A stretch of 22,207 bases of DNA, taken from IMG/VR virus record IMGVR_UViG_3300020428_000104, positions 1 to 22,207 of that record; one strand, given 5' to 3'. Below are positions 1 to 6,181 of this stretch, one piece after another. Positions within the stretch are counted from its first letter, which is position 1. Every line of letters starts with the position of its first letter. The position numbers were made by a program, and so were the translations under genes. Below the pieces are notes generated by a model. It was not told where the DNA came from, made no database searches, and worked only from the letters and a program-made list of their open reading frames with translations. This DNA is from a virus.

Positions 1-744
1 AATATCCGAACCACTCCTGAGATCACTATCCAAACCTATGTCAAGGGTCAAACTCTATCCGTAGAGAATCCTGACAAGGCTAAACTACAACTCGTAATTG
101 ATAAAGGTGAATACTTTGCCTGTGTCGAAGACGATGTTGACCAAGTGCAGACAGACATGAATCTAATGGACATGTGGTCTAAAGACGCTTCCGAGCGTAT
201 GAAGATCAAAATTGACCAAAGGGTTTTGGCTGATGTATTGACTGGTGTATCTGCATCAAACAAAGGAACGTCAGCTGGAGCAATCTCTGGTGATATCGAC
301 CTTGGTGTAGCAGGTACTCCTGAAGCGCTTACCACTTCAAATGTAATTGGTAAAATCGTTGACATGGGAACAGTCCTTGATGAAGCTAACTGTCCAGAAG
401 GTGGTCGCTTTCTAGTGATTCCTGCTAAGATGGCTGGTCTAATCAAGCAATCAGACCTTAAAGACGCGTCTATCACTGGTGATGGAAACACACCATTGAG
501 AAACGGCAGACTTGGTATGATTGACCGTTTCACTGTTTATGTTTCTCACAACCTTGTAAAAAGCGGTAGTGAGTTTAGCGTACTTGGTGGACATTCAATG
601 GGATTCACATTTGCATCACAGATGACAAATATGGAAACTATTCGTTCTGAAACAACCTTTGGAAACATCATTCGTGGACTTCAAGTTTATGGCTATCAAG
701 TCGTTAAGCCTGAAGCTCTTGCGACAATGATTGTAACCTTATAA
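1..744 (+). CDS. Major capsid protein, 3' part (5' end outside window)
   Basis: The reading frame is open from base 1 and ends at TAA 742-744, giving 247 residues without the true start. The GTG at 145 is internal, because the same frame codes sensible protein upstream of it (ITIQTYVKGQTL, then a DKGEYFACVEDDVDQVQTD stretch). The mix of E-loop-like, long-helix (DMWSKDASERMKIKIDQ) and P-domain-like segments (RFLVIPAKMAGLIKQSDLK, then GMIDRFTVYVSHNL) resembles HK97-fold capsid proteins of P22-coat-like marine podoviruses. That match is from memory, not a search. Members are usually 300 or more residues, so roughly 50-100 N-terminal residues are missing. The capsid role is supported by the following probable decoration gene, the strong terminator after it, and the adaptor and tail genes further on. 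An alternative is another head shell protein, which I think less likely. Confidence 0.75.
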   Translation, partial: NIRTTPEITIQTYVKGQTLSVENPDKAKLQLVIDKGEYFACVEDDVDQVQTDMNLMDMWSKDASERMKIKIDQRVLADVLTGVSASNKGTSAGAISGDIDLGVAGTPEALTTSNVIGKIVDMGTVLDEANCPEGGRFLVIPAKMAGLIKQSDLKDASITGDGNTPLRNGRLGMIDRFTVYVSHNLVKSGSEFSVLGGHSMGFTFASQMTNMETIRSETTFGNIIRGLQVYGYQVVKPEALATMIVTL

Positions 745-745
745 T

Positions 746-751
746 AGGAGG
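746..751 (+). promoter_or_regulatory. Strong Shine-Dalgarno AGGAGG
   Basis: A perfect AGGAGG sits 5 bases before the ATG at 757 and directly after the capsid stop codon. It fixes the start of the next gene and fits a highly translated virion protein. Confidence 0.8.
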
Positions 752-756
752 CAAAC

Positions 757-1224
757 ATGGCTGCATATACAGACTCGCACGGCTATCTTAAAGGTTCTGC
801 GGCACACCCTGCCAAAGGTCTTACTAAAGTCGGGCTAATGGAAGTCGAACTAGACTTCGCTAAGATCACTACAGATAGAGCTACTGCAGGTGCTACAGCA
901 CTTGCTGCTGGCGATTCTATCCAAGTGCTAAGCATTCCAGCTAACACCCTAGTGATGGCGGTTGGAGCAACTACTATAACTGCTGAAGGCGCAGCATCTA
1001 CATTTGACATCGGTTTAACTGGTGGTGATGTGGATGGCTTCGTTGATGGTGGTGACGCTAACGCAGCGGGCACTACTCAATCAAACGGTGCGCTTTTGAT
1101 TGCTAATAACAATGGTCACTATTTTGCGACTGCAGACACTATTGATATGCTAATCGGTGTATCAGGTGCTGTAACTGATGCCGCAAAGATCAAAGTTTGG
1201 GCACTCGTAGCGGATTGTTCATAG
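757..1224 (+). CDS. Probable capsid decoration / head structural protein
   Basis: 155 residues, beginning MAAYTDSHGYLKGSAAHPAK. The rest is small-residue rich (Ala, Gly, Thr, Val, Asp) with alternating hydrophobic positions that suggest beta strands. There is no membrane segment or signal peptide. It starts 12 bases after the capsid gene behind a perfect AGGAGG, and the pair is closed by an intrinsic terminator, so it should be expressed at capsid-like levels. A protein made in near-stoichiometric amounts with the major capsid protein is most often a decoration or cement protein. The sequence pattern is one I associate with structural proteins of marine podoviruses, without a named family. 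The role is inferred from position and composition. A head fibre or a scaffold-like partner is possible, though its low charge argues against a classical scaffold. Confidence 0.6.
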   Translation: MAAYTDSHGYLKGSAAHPAKGLTKVGLMEVELDFAKITTDRATAGATALAAGDSIQVLSIPANTLVMAVGATTITAEGAASTFDIGLTGGDVDGFVDGGDANAAGTTQSNGALLIANNNGHYFATADTIDMLIGVSGAVTDAAKIKVWALVADCS

Positions 1225-1230
1225 TATAAC

Positions 1231-1256
1231 TAGGGGGGCCTCGGCCCCCCTATTTT
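1231..1256 (+). terminator. Intrinsic (rho-independent) terminator after the capsid genes
   Basis: TAGGGGGGCC and GGCCCCCCTA form a perfect 10-base inverted repeat with TC between, i.e. a 9-bp GC-rich stem with a CTCG tetraloop, followed by TTTT. It begins 7 bases after the stop at 1224. It is the only strong hairpin terminator I found in the window. Its place just after the capsid genes matches T-phi after gene 10 in T7. The short T tract suggests partial rather than complete termination, so the downstream genes can be read through. Confidence 0.9.
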
Positions 1257-1268
1257 AAAGGATATATT

Positions 1269-1439
1269 ATGGGCGCAGGTATGAAACATTATTTCCGTGA
1301 TGGAACTGAGCATAAAGGTGGCACACATAAAATGCCTAATGGTCAGCTACACTCCGGAAAGACACATGGTAAAAATAGTAAACGTTTATTTCATTTTAAA
1401 GAATTAAGTGCGACAGCACAAAAAAAGGCTAAAGCGTAA
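1269..1439 (+). CDS. Small basic His/Lys-rich protein, virion-associated family
   Basis: 56 residues starting MGAGMKHYFRDGTEHKGGTH and ending KKAKA. The ATG at 1269 has AGGA about 8 bases upstream, and the stop TAA shares one base with the ATG of the next gene (1439). It is rich in Lys, Gly and His (six histidines), has no cysteine and no membrane segment, and is predicted to be strongly basic. I recall near-identical small proteins beside capsid and tail genes in pelagiphage-type genomes, with no assigned function. Its position just after the terminator and in a run of four basic mini-proteins suggests a nucleic-acid-contacting or head-joining role, which is inference. It is too short for many gene callers. 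Confidence 0.75.
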   Translation: MGAGMKHYFRDGTEHKGGTHKMPNGQLHSGKTHGKNSKRLFHFKELSATAQKKAKA

Positions 1440-1684
1440 TGGCTAGAATCGACAAATCTAAAATGGCATGTAACAAACCAAAGCGCCAAGTTTCTGGCGA
1501 TAAGAAGTTTGTTGTAAAAGCGTGTCAAAATGGTAAAGAAAAAATCATTAGGTTTGGAGATGCTAATATGACAATTAAAAAGAATCAACCGGGCAGGCGC
1601 AAGAGTTTTCGTGCAAGGCATGGGTGTGATACACGACCACCCTCCAAGATGACTGCTCGTTATTGGTCGTGTAAGAAATGGTAA
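1439..1684 (+). CDS. Small basic four-cysteine protein (RFGDANM / RYWSCKKW family)
   Basis: 81 residues starting MARIDKSKMACNKPKRQ and ending TARYWSCKKW. Four cysteines (C11, C29, C63, C78) plus H61 could bind a metal ion, although the spacing is not a standard zinc ribbon. The middle RFGDANMTIKKNQPGRRKSF and the Trp/Cys-rich end are hallmark strings that I recognise from many marine phages and, from memory, from large algal viruses. About a quarter of residues are Lys or Arg. The ATG overlaps the preceding TAA by one base. No enzymatic motif is visible. A DNA-packing or virion-stabilising role is inferred from charge and position only. Confidence 0.8.
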   Translation: MARIDKSKMACNKPKRQVSGDKKFVVKACQNGKEKIIRFGDANMTIKKNQPGRRKSFRARHGCDTRPPSKMTARYWSCKKW

Positions 1685-1688
1685 TAAT

Positions 1689-1841
1689 ATGGCAGCACCA
1701 AAAGTAAAATCTAAAAAAGACGCTTGTTACCATAAGGTAAAAGCTCGCTACAAAGTTTGGCCAAGCGCATATGCTTCAGGGGCTTTGGCAAAATGTAGAA
1801 AGGTTGGTGCAGCTAATTGGGGCAATAGTAAGAAGAAATGA
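1689..1841 (+). CDS. 50-residue basic protein (KVWPSAYASGAL family)
   Basis: The product begins MAAPKVKSKKDACYHKVKAR and contains KVWPSAYASGALAKCRKVGA followed by NWG. The ATG at 1689 lies 4 bases after the preceding stop, and TGA 1839-1841 ends it just before the next ATG at 1843. Two cysteines (C13, C36) flank the conserved aromatic core and could form a disulfide or metal pair. The core string is one I strongly recognise as a widespread viral family of unknown function, found in marine phages and reported in large DNA viruses of algae. A search should confirm this. It is short but highly conserved in appearance, so I regard it as a real gene. Confidence 0.78.
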   Translation: MAAPKVKSKKDACYHKVKARYKVWPSAYASGALAKCRKVGAANWGNSKKK

Positions 1842-1842
1842 T

Positions 1843-2100
1843 ATGGGGAATGTAAGAAAAACAGAAGCTGGTGCTAACTTACAACGATGGTTTAAAGAAA
1901 AATGGGTAGATGTAAGAACAGGTAAGCCGTGCGGAAGACAAAAGGGAGAGAGTCGTGCTTACCCTTATTGCCGCCCGTCTAAGCGAGTATCATCCAAGAC
2001 CCCCAAAACGTCCAAAGAACTCACGGCTTCTGAAAAGCGTAGTCGCTTGGCTCAGAAGAAAAGTTCGAAGAAAGTTGAAAGAGTTACAAGAAAAACGTAA
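1843..2100 (+). CDS. Small basic protein (RWFKEKWVDV...CGR...CRPSKRVS family)
   Basis: 85 residues from the ATG at 1843, which is preferred over an upstream in-frame start at 1771 because that start would overlap the previous gene by 71 bases. The product begins MGNVRKTEAGANLQRWFKEK. It has a CGRQKGE motif at C30, AYPYCRPSKRVS at C43, then a Lys/Ser/Thr-rich tail ending VERVTRKT that looks disordered and nucleic-acid binding. The WFKEKWVDV / CGR / CRPSKRVSSKTPKT pattern is another mini-protein that I recall from marine phages and algal giant viruses. It is the last of four basic proteins in a row. Function unknown. A histone-like condensing role or a portal-region cement role are both possible. 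Confidence 0.75.
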   Translation: MGNVRKTEAGANLQRWFKEKWVDVRTGKPCGRQKGESRAYPYCRPSKRVSSKTPKTSKELTASEKRSRLAQKKSSKKVERVTRKT

Positions 2101-2123
2101 TATAAAAAAGAAAGGTGGTAAAA

Positions 2124-2456
2124 ATGACTGAAAAGAAAAGATGGCTTAGAAACATAAGAGATGGTGAGATATACGGCTGGAATGAAATTCTTGCTGAGAA
2201 TCCAATCACTGAAGAAGTTTCTGAAGAACAAGCATTTCCTGAAAAGCATGTACCTAAAAAACAAAGAGGTCGTCCTGCTAAAGTTAATGTAGAAACAAAT
2301 GAAAAAGATATTCCTGATCCAAAAGGTGAGACACCACCTGAGCTAGCAGAAGAAGCAAGTAAAGGTTTGGTGCGAGCTAGAGATGACAAAGGACATTATG
2401 TATCTGATGATCCAAGTACACCAGATGTTAATGAAGCATGGGTTGAAAAGAAGTGA
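2124..2456 (+). CDS. 110-residue protein with AT-hook-like core and acidic tail
   Basis: The ATG at 2124 is chosen over a GTG at 2115 because AAAGGTGG (2111-2118) gives it a well-spaced ribosome site. The N-terminus (RWLRNIRDGEIYGWNEILAE, residues 6-25) is a short module common in marine phage structural proteins. KKQRGRPAK at residues 45-53 contains the RGRP core of an AT-hook, which binds the AT minor groove. The C-terminus is acidic and likely disordered, with DDKGHYVSDDPSTPDVNEAW near the end, a motif I recall from other marine podoviruses. Its last four bases overlap the next start (GTGA). Possible roles are a small scaffold-like or head-tail linking protein that touches DNA. Function not established. 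Confidence 0.7.
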   Translation: MTEKKRWLRNIRDGEIYGWNEILAENPITEEVSEEQAFPEKHVPKKQRGRPAKVNVETNEKDIPDPKGETPPELAEEASKGLVRARDDKGHYVSDDPSTPDVNEAWVEKK

Positions 2457-3097
2457 TATTAAATGATGTAATAACAGAAGTAAGACGAATCTTACAAGAT
2501 ACTGTATCTCCTCAGAGGTATAGTGACGATGTTATGTTAGGTTTTGCTAACCAAGCATTGAAACGTATTGCTGTTTTACGCCCAGATTTATTTGCAATTA
2601 TTGCTGACATTCCTACTACAGCAGATGCTGTAGTGCAGTCAATGCCTGCAGATTCTATTCGTTTGTTAGAAATTTATTCTGTCAAAGGTGGTAATGGTAT
2701 TATTGAGACAAATAGAGAAATACTAGATCAGTCTCTACCTACTTGGATGAATACAACAGCAGGTGCTGCTATTAACTTTATGCGGCATGTGCGTAATGCA
2801 AATAAATTTTTTATATATCCAAAAGCTCCTGCCAATCAAACATTGATCGGTGAGTATGCTCAAGTGCCTCCAACATATGATGGTACAACTGCGGTTGCTT
2901 TACTGCCTGATGTTTACTTTCCTGTTGTTATAGATGCAACTGTATTTGTAGCAGAGTCAGTAGATAATGAGCATGTCAATTCTAATAGAGCACAATTATT
3001 CCAAACTTCGTTTACTCAAGCTCTAGGAGTAGCTGCACAGAGCAGAGCTATTACTGATACAGAACGAGGCGGATTAGATGAGGAGGATGTTGCGTAA
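2453..3097 (+). CDS. Adaptor-like head-to-tail protein (first of two)
   Basis: 214 residues from a GTG start translationally coupled to the previous stop (GTGA). It begins MILNDVITEVRRILQD, with an N-terminal helical part (YSDDVMLGFANQALKRIAVL), then a beta-rich middle that includes FFIYPKAP and a strand pair ending PPTYDG. The C-terminal helices start near PDVYFPVVIDATVFVAES. This layout (helices, strands, LPD turn, helices) is that of podovirus adaptor proteins that sit under the portal (T7 gp11 role), and I recall relatives annotated as phage adaptor proteins. It is near the usual length for such proteins (about 180-220). The role is inferred from pattern and from the position between head and tail genes. 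Confidence 0.65.
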   Translation: MILNDVITEVRRILQDTVSPQRYSDDVMLGFANQALKRIAVLRPDLFAIIADIPTTADAVVQSMPADSIRLLEIYSVKGGNGIIETNREILDQSLPTWMNTTAGAAINFMRHVRNANKFFIYPKAPANQTLIGEYAQVPPTYDGTTAVALLPDVYFPVVIDATVFVAESVDNEHVNSNRAQLFQTSFTQALGVAAQSRAITDTERGGLDEEDVA

Positions 3098-3759
3098 TGC
3101 CTACATATACAACCAGAACCTTCCTTGATATCGTTAATAGACTTTCTCCAAGTGTACCCGGATGTCCTACTCCTGTCATAGAGCAATATGTTCGTGATGC
3201 TGCTATTGAGGCGTGTGAACGTACTCTAGCGTGGCGTTATGAGCAGCCTAAGATAAGATTAGTTCCCGGCGCACATGACTATGCTTATGAGGGGCCAGAC
3301 GATGCAGAGATACATGCGTTCTTAACTGCCACTGTAAACGGTCGAGCATTGAAACCAATAACATTAGAACAACTGTACGATATATACCCTAAGTGGCCTG
3401 ATCAATCTCTTAATGAAAGAGCTGAGCCTATGTATATAACACAGTTAGATCCGGATAATTTTTCTGTTGCTCCTATTCCAGATAATAGTACAACGTATGA
3501 TGTAAGGATGATCGTGTGTTTAAAACCACTACGAACAGCAACTAAGATGGATAAAAAGTTTTTAGACGAACTAGAGAATGTTATAATGCACGGAGCGTTA
3601 CAACATCTTTTAGTGTTACCCGACAGAACATGGAGTGATAGAGAGCTAGCATCATACCATGCTAAACAATTTGCATTTAAGTTATCTGAGCGTAGAGCTA
3701 GAACTAACTTGGGTGCTGCAAAAGCATCTATGCGGGTGCAAGCACAAAAATTTGCGTGA
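3097..3759 (+). CDS. Adaptor / tail tubular A-like protein (second of two)
   Basis: 220 residues; the ATG at 3097 overlaps the previous TAA by one base. It begins MPTYTTRTFLDIVNRLSPSV. Then come CPTPVIEQYVRDAAIEACER (a helix pair followed by TLAWRYEQ), a strand run with a Pro-rich turn (LDPDNFSVAPIPDN), and a C-terminal helical region (FLDELENVIMHGALQHLLVLP). The N-terminal pattern is typical of tail tubular A / head-completion proteins of short-tailed phages. Its architecture is parallel to the preceding 214-residue protein although the sequences differ, so the two may occupy successive rings between portal and nozzle. The exact role of each cannot be separated from sequence. Confidence 0.62.
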   Translation: MPTYTTRTFLDIVNRLSPSVPGCPTPVIEQYVRDAAIEACERTLAWRYEQPKIRLVPGAHDYAYEGPDDAEIHAFLTATVNGRALKPITLEQLYDIYPKWPDQSLNERAEPMYITQLDPDNFSVAPIPDNSTTYDVRMIVCLKPLRTATKMDKKFLDELENVIMHGALQHLLVLPDRTWSDRELASYHAKQFAFKLSERRARTNLGAAKASMRVQAQKFA

Positions 3760-3767
3760 GGTGATTT

Positions 3768-4100
3768 ATGGCTGATGTTATTAGATTAGTAAAAGGAGAC
3801 GAACTTCCAAGTATTATAATTACGCTTACAGATGACGTTGCTAGTGCACCTTTAAATGTATCTGCTGCTAGCACAGTAGTAAAAGTAAAATTTAGAGCAG
3901 TCGGTGGTACGTCTACTTTAAGTACTATAACATGCACTAACCTTACAGATGGATCAGATGGTAAAGTTCAATTTAATTTTGCTAATAATGTTCTTGATGT
4001 AGATGCTGGTGAGTATGAAGGAGAGATTGTAGTAGATCAAAATGGTAGCTTACAAACAGTCTATGATGTATTAAGATTTAGAGTTAGGTCAAACTTTTAA
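3768..4100 (+). CDS. BppU-like N-terminal-domain tail protein
   Basis: 110 residues starting MADVIRLVKGDELPSIIITL. The KGD-LPS-ITLTDD opening, a turn of Asn/Val/Ser, KVKFRAVGG, and closing strands (GEYEGEIVVDQNG, VLRFRVRSNF) match the immunoglobulin-like N-terminal domain of phage baseplate upper proteins (BppU family). In phages this domain docks receptor-binding proteins on the tail tip. Here it is a free-standing single domain rather than the N-terminus of a long fibre. GAGGTGAT just before the ATG is a good ribosome site. It opens the host-contact gene block and overlaps the next gene by one base, so it may be an anchor for the following fibre proteins (inference). Confidence 0.65.
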   Translation: MADVIRLVKGDELPSIIITLTDDVASAPLNVSAASTVVKVKFRAVGGTSTLSTITCTNLTDGSDGKVQFNFANNVLDVDAGEYEGEIVVDQNGSLQTVYDVLRFRVRSNF

Positions 4101-5437
4101 TGGCTAATATAAAATTTACATATGCTGCAACAACTTTACTATCTCTTACTATTGTAGCGAATAGTGTATCGGCTTCTAATACTTTTGTTAATTTAAAATA
4201 CGCTGCTGCGCCTGCTACTAGCATTAGCTTTACAACTGAACTTATACCTACAAGATCATTAGCAAATCAGACAGTAACAATGTCTGACTCAACTCCTATT
4301 CTTGAAGTAGATCGAGTTTCTGGTGATACGTTATCTATAACTGATACCCCTGTTTTAGCTGTTGATATAGTTAAGACTGATTCAGTTAGTGTTGTTGATA
4401 CGCCAAATAAAATAATAAATTCTAGTATTGATTTTGACTTATCTGATCCTGATGTTGATCCAGATCCGGTCAGTATGTCTGATGCTCCTGCAATGACTGT
4501 AACTCCAGCAGGTAAAACAGATTCTGTAACAGTTGCTGATTCACCATCTAAACAACCAAATAAGTTTCCTACAGATAGTATAACAATGGCTCAAGCTATT
4601 GGCCCTTTTAATATTGGTAAGAATCCATCTGATACTCTTACTATTGTTGAAAGTGATGCTAAGACTTTAACTACAGCTAGAACAGATTCTGTAACAATGG
4701 CAGAACTTGCTGCAAAAACTGTGACGCCAGCAGGCAAAACAGATTCTATAACGGTTGCAGACGCACCAGTTAAAAACATTACACCAGCAGGTAAAACTGA
4801 TAGTGTTACAATGGCAGAAAGTTTTGGCCCATTTACTATAGGTTTAAATCCTACAGATACTGTAAGTGCTACGGAAAGTATTGCTACGCAGTTAACATTA
4901 GGTGAGTCTGATTATCTCTACCCAACTATAGTTTCTGTGTTCGATGGTGCAGAAACAGGTGAAGTTAAAGGTTACCACTTTGGTACAGGTGCAAATGATA
5001 TAGTATCTAGGGTTGCAGATACTAATGATCTTATAAATAGCGAATTTAGTTTACTTAACGATACTTATATTGGTGGTGAAAACAGAGATGGTATAAGGTT
5101 TTATAATAGAGTATTTGAGCAGGATAGATTCAGACTTAGAAATATTGATTATTCTGCACAGATAGCAAATGGTGATAGTTTACTAAACAGCGCAGTAATG
5201 TGGAACTCCGCTACTGACGGTAGAGGAATTAAAGACTTTACAGGTATTATAAATGGCTCAGGTTTAATTGGACAACCCGTTGTAAACTCTGATACAATAA
5301 CTTACGGTGATTTAGTAAACGCTGGACTATTAGTTAATTTTATATATACTGATACCAGTGATTCACCAACAACAGGTTCTCATGGGGTGAACGGGCATTT
5401 CTTAAATGAAACACCAATGGGAGCTGGATCACATTAA
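4100..5437 (+). CDS. Repeat-containing tail fibre-like protein
   Basis: 445 residues; the ATG overlaps the previous stop by one base. Residues 56-270 consist of about eleven imperfect units of roughly 18 residues with the core D-S/T-V/I/L-T/S-M/V/I-x-D/E (for example TDSVTVADSPSK, PAGKTDSVTMAES). The alternating polar/hydrophobic core suggests a stacked-beta shaft. The C-terminal 170 residues are unrelated to the repeats and begin with YLYPTIVSVFDGAETGEVKG. They could be a globular head. The N-terminus (residues 4-25) has a hydrophobic stretch after a lysine and looks weakly like a signal peptide, which would be odd for a virion protein. Function is most likely a tail or head fibre. No family is recognised with confidence. 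Confidence 0.6.
   Translation: MANIKFTYAATTLLSLTIVANSVSASNTFVNLKYAAAPATSISFTTELIPTRSLANQTVTMSDSTPILEVDRVSGDTLSITDTPVLAVDIVKTDSVSVVDTPNKIINSSIDFDLSDPDVDPDPVSMSDAPAMTVTPAGKTDSVTVADSPSKQPNKFPTDSITMAQAIGPFNIGKNPSDTLTIVESDAKTLTTARTDSVTMAELAAKTVTPAGKTDSITVADAPVKNITPAGKTDSVTMAESFGPFTIGLNPTDTVSATESIATQLTLGESDYLYPTIVSVFDGAETGEVKGYHFGTGANDIVSRVADTNDLINSEFSLLNDTYIGGENRDGIRFYNRVFEQDRFRLRNIDYSAQIANGDSLLNSAVMWNSATDGRGIKDFTGIINGSGLIGQPVVNSDTITYGDLVNAGLLVNFIYTDTSDSPTTGSHGVNGHFLNETPMGAGSH
4265..4909 (+). repeat. Tandem array of about eleven degenerate ~54-base units
   Basis: In-frame repeats inside the preceding gene. Units 4, 8 and 9 share the join CCAGCAGGTAAAAC with few changes, and units 6 and 10 share a GPF-IG-NP segment. 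Unit 3 is longer, carrying an extra Asp-rich stretch. Divergence between units shows that this is an old protein-level repeat, not a recent slippage expansion. Confidence 0.75.
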
Positions 5438-5451
5438 AAGGAGATGGATAC

Positions 5452-5892
5452 ATGATAAATGATTCTATAAAGGTTACGGGTGAATTAAAACTTACCCTTA
5501 CACGACCTGACGGACATGTAAAACATGAGGTTATTATACCTAATCTTGTTGTTACAACAGGAAAAAATTACATAGCGTCAAGGATGAAGGATGCGTCCGC
5601 TACGGCCATGACTCATATGGCTATTGGTACTGGTAGTACTGCAGCGGCTGCAGGGAACACAGCTTTAGGTTCTGAAGCAGGTAGAGTAGCACTTACGTCT
5701 ACCACTGTAAGTACAAACAATGTAGCTTATGTTGCAACGTTTGCAGCAGGAACAGGTACAGGAGCGATTACAGAAGCTGGAATATTAAACGCAAGTTCAG
5801 GTGGTACACTATTATGCAGGACTGTTTTTTCAGTTATTAATAAAGCATCTGCAGATACATTAGGTATAACTTGGACAGTAACGGTAAACTAA
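5452..5892 (+). CDS. Conserved marine-phage virion protein, tail-associated
   Basis: 146 residues starting MINDSIKVTGELKLTLTRPD behind AAGGAG (5438-5443). It contains IPNLVVTTGKNYIASRMKDA, MAIGTGSTAA, FAAGTGTGAITEAGILN, LLCRTVFSVINKASADTLGI and ends TWTVTVN. This succession of motifs is one I know from many marine podovirus and siphovirus contigs, where it sits among tail-fibre genes with no proven function. The sequence is beta-rich, with no membrane or enzymatic motif. Its place between two fibre genes suggests a tail-tip or fibre-collar component (inference). Identification as a real, conserved phage structural gene is firm; the job is not. Confidence 0.7.
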   Translation: MINDSIKVTGELKLTLTRPDGHVKHEVIIPNLVVTTGKNYIASRMKDASATAMTHMAIGTGSTAAAAGNTALGSEAGRVALTSTTVSTNNVAYVATFAAGTGTGAITEAGILNASSGGTLLCRTVFSVINKASADTLGITWTVTVN

Positions 5893-5902
5893 GGAGTTAG
5901 AT

Positions 5903-6181
5903 ATGAGTGTCAAATTTGCAAATAATGCCCATTCTACCTTAGCTTCTAGTGTATCTACTAGCGCTACTAGCATAACAGTTGCAAGTGGTCACGGTGCTCG
6001 TTTTCCATCTCTTTCGAGCGGTGAATACTTTTATGCAACTTTGATTGACACTTCTAACAACCTAGAAATTATAAAAGTTACAGCTAGAAGTACAGACGTT
6101 CTTACAGCTACAAGAGCACAAGAAAGTACATCAGCCCGTGCTTTTGCTAGTGGTGATCGAATAGAGCTTCGTGTTACGGCA
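5903..6181 (+). repeat. Fibre N-terminal module, copy 1
   Basis: Encodes a 93-residue module. By hand alignment about 62 of 93 residues are identical to the product of 7195-7473, without gaps. The strongest conserved block is LIDT-NNLEIIKVTARSTD. Confidence 0.85.

Noticed and set aside
48-533. 161-codon open frame on the minus strand
   Set aside because: It is antisense to the capsid gene, with no ribosome site and no recognisable protein features.
1421-1427. In-phase slippery heptamer A AAA AAG (dnaX type) near the end of the 56-residue gene
   Set aside because: The -1 frame meets TAA at 1430-1432, only one codon after the slip. A shift would change the last residues only and cannot fuse to the next gene.
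1771-1842. Longer start (1771) for the 85-residue basic protein
   Set aside because: It would overlap the 50-residue gene extensively in a different frame. The ATG at 1843 directly after the TGA fits the tight spacing seen throughout.
4480-4860. CRISPR-like regular repeats
   Set aside because: The repeats are in frame, degenerate at DNA level and encode a regular protein pattern. There are no unique spacers between identical repeats.
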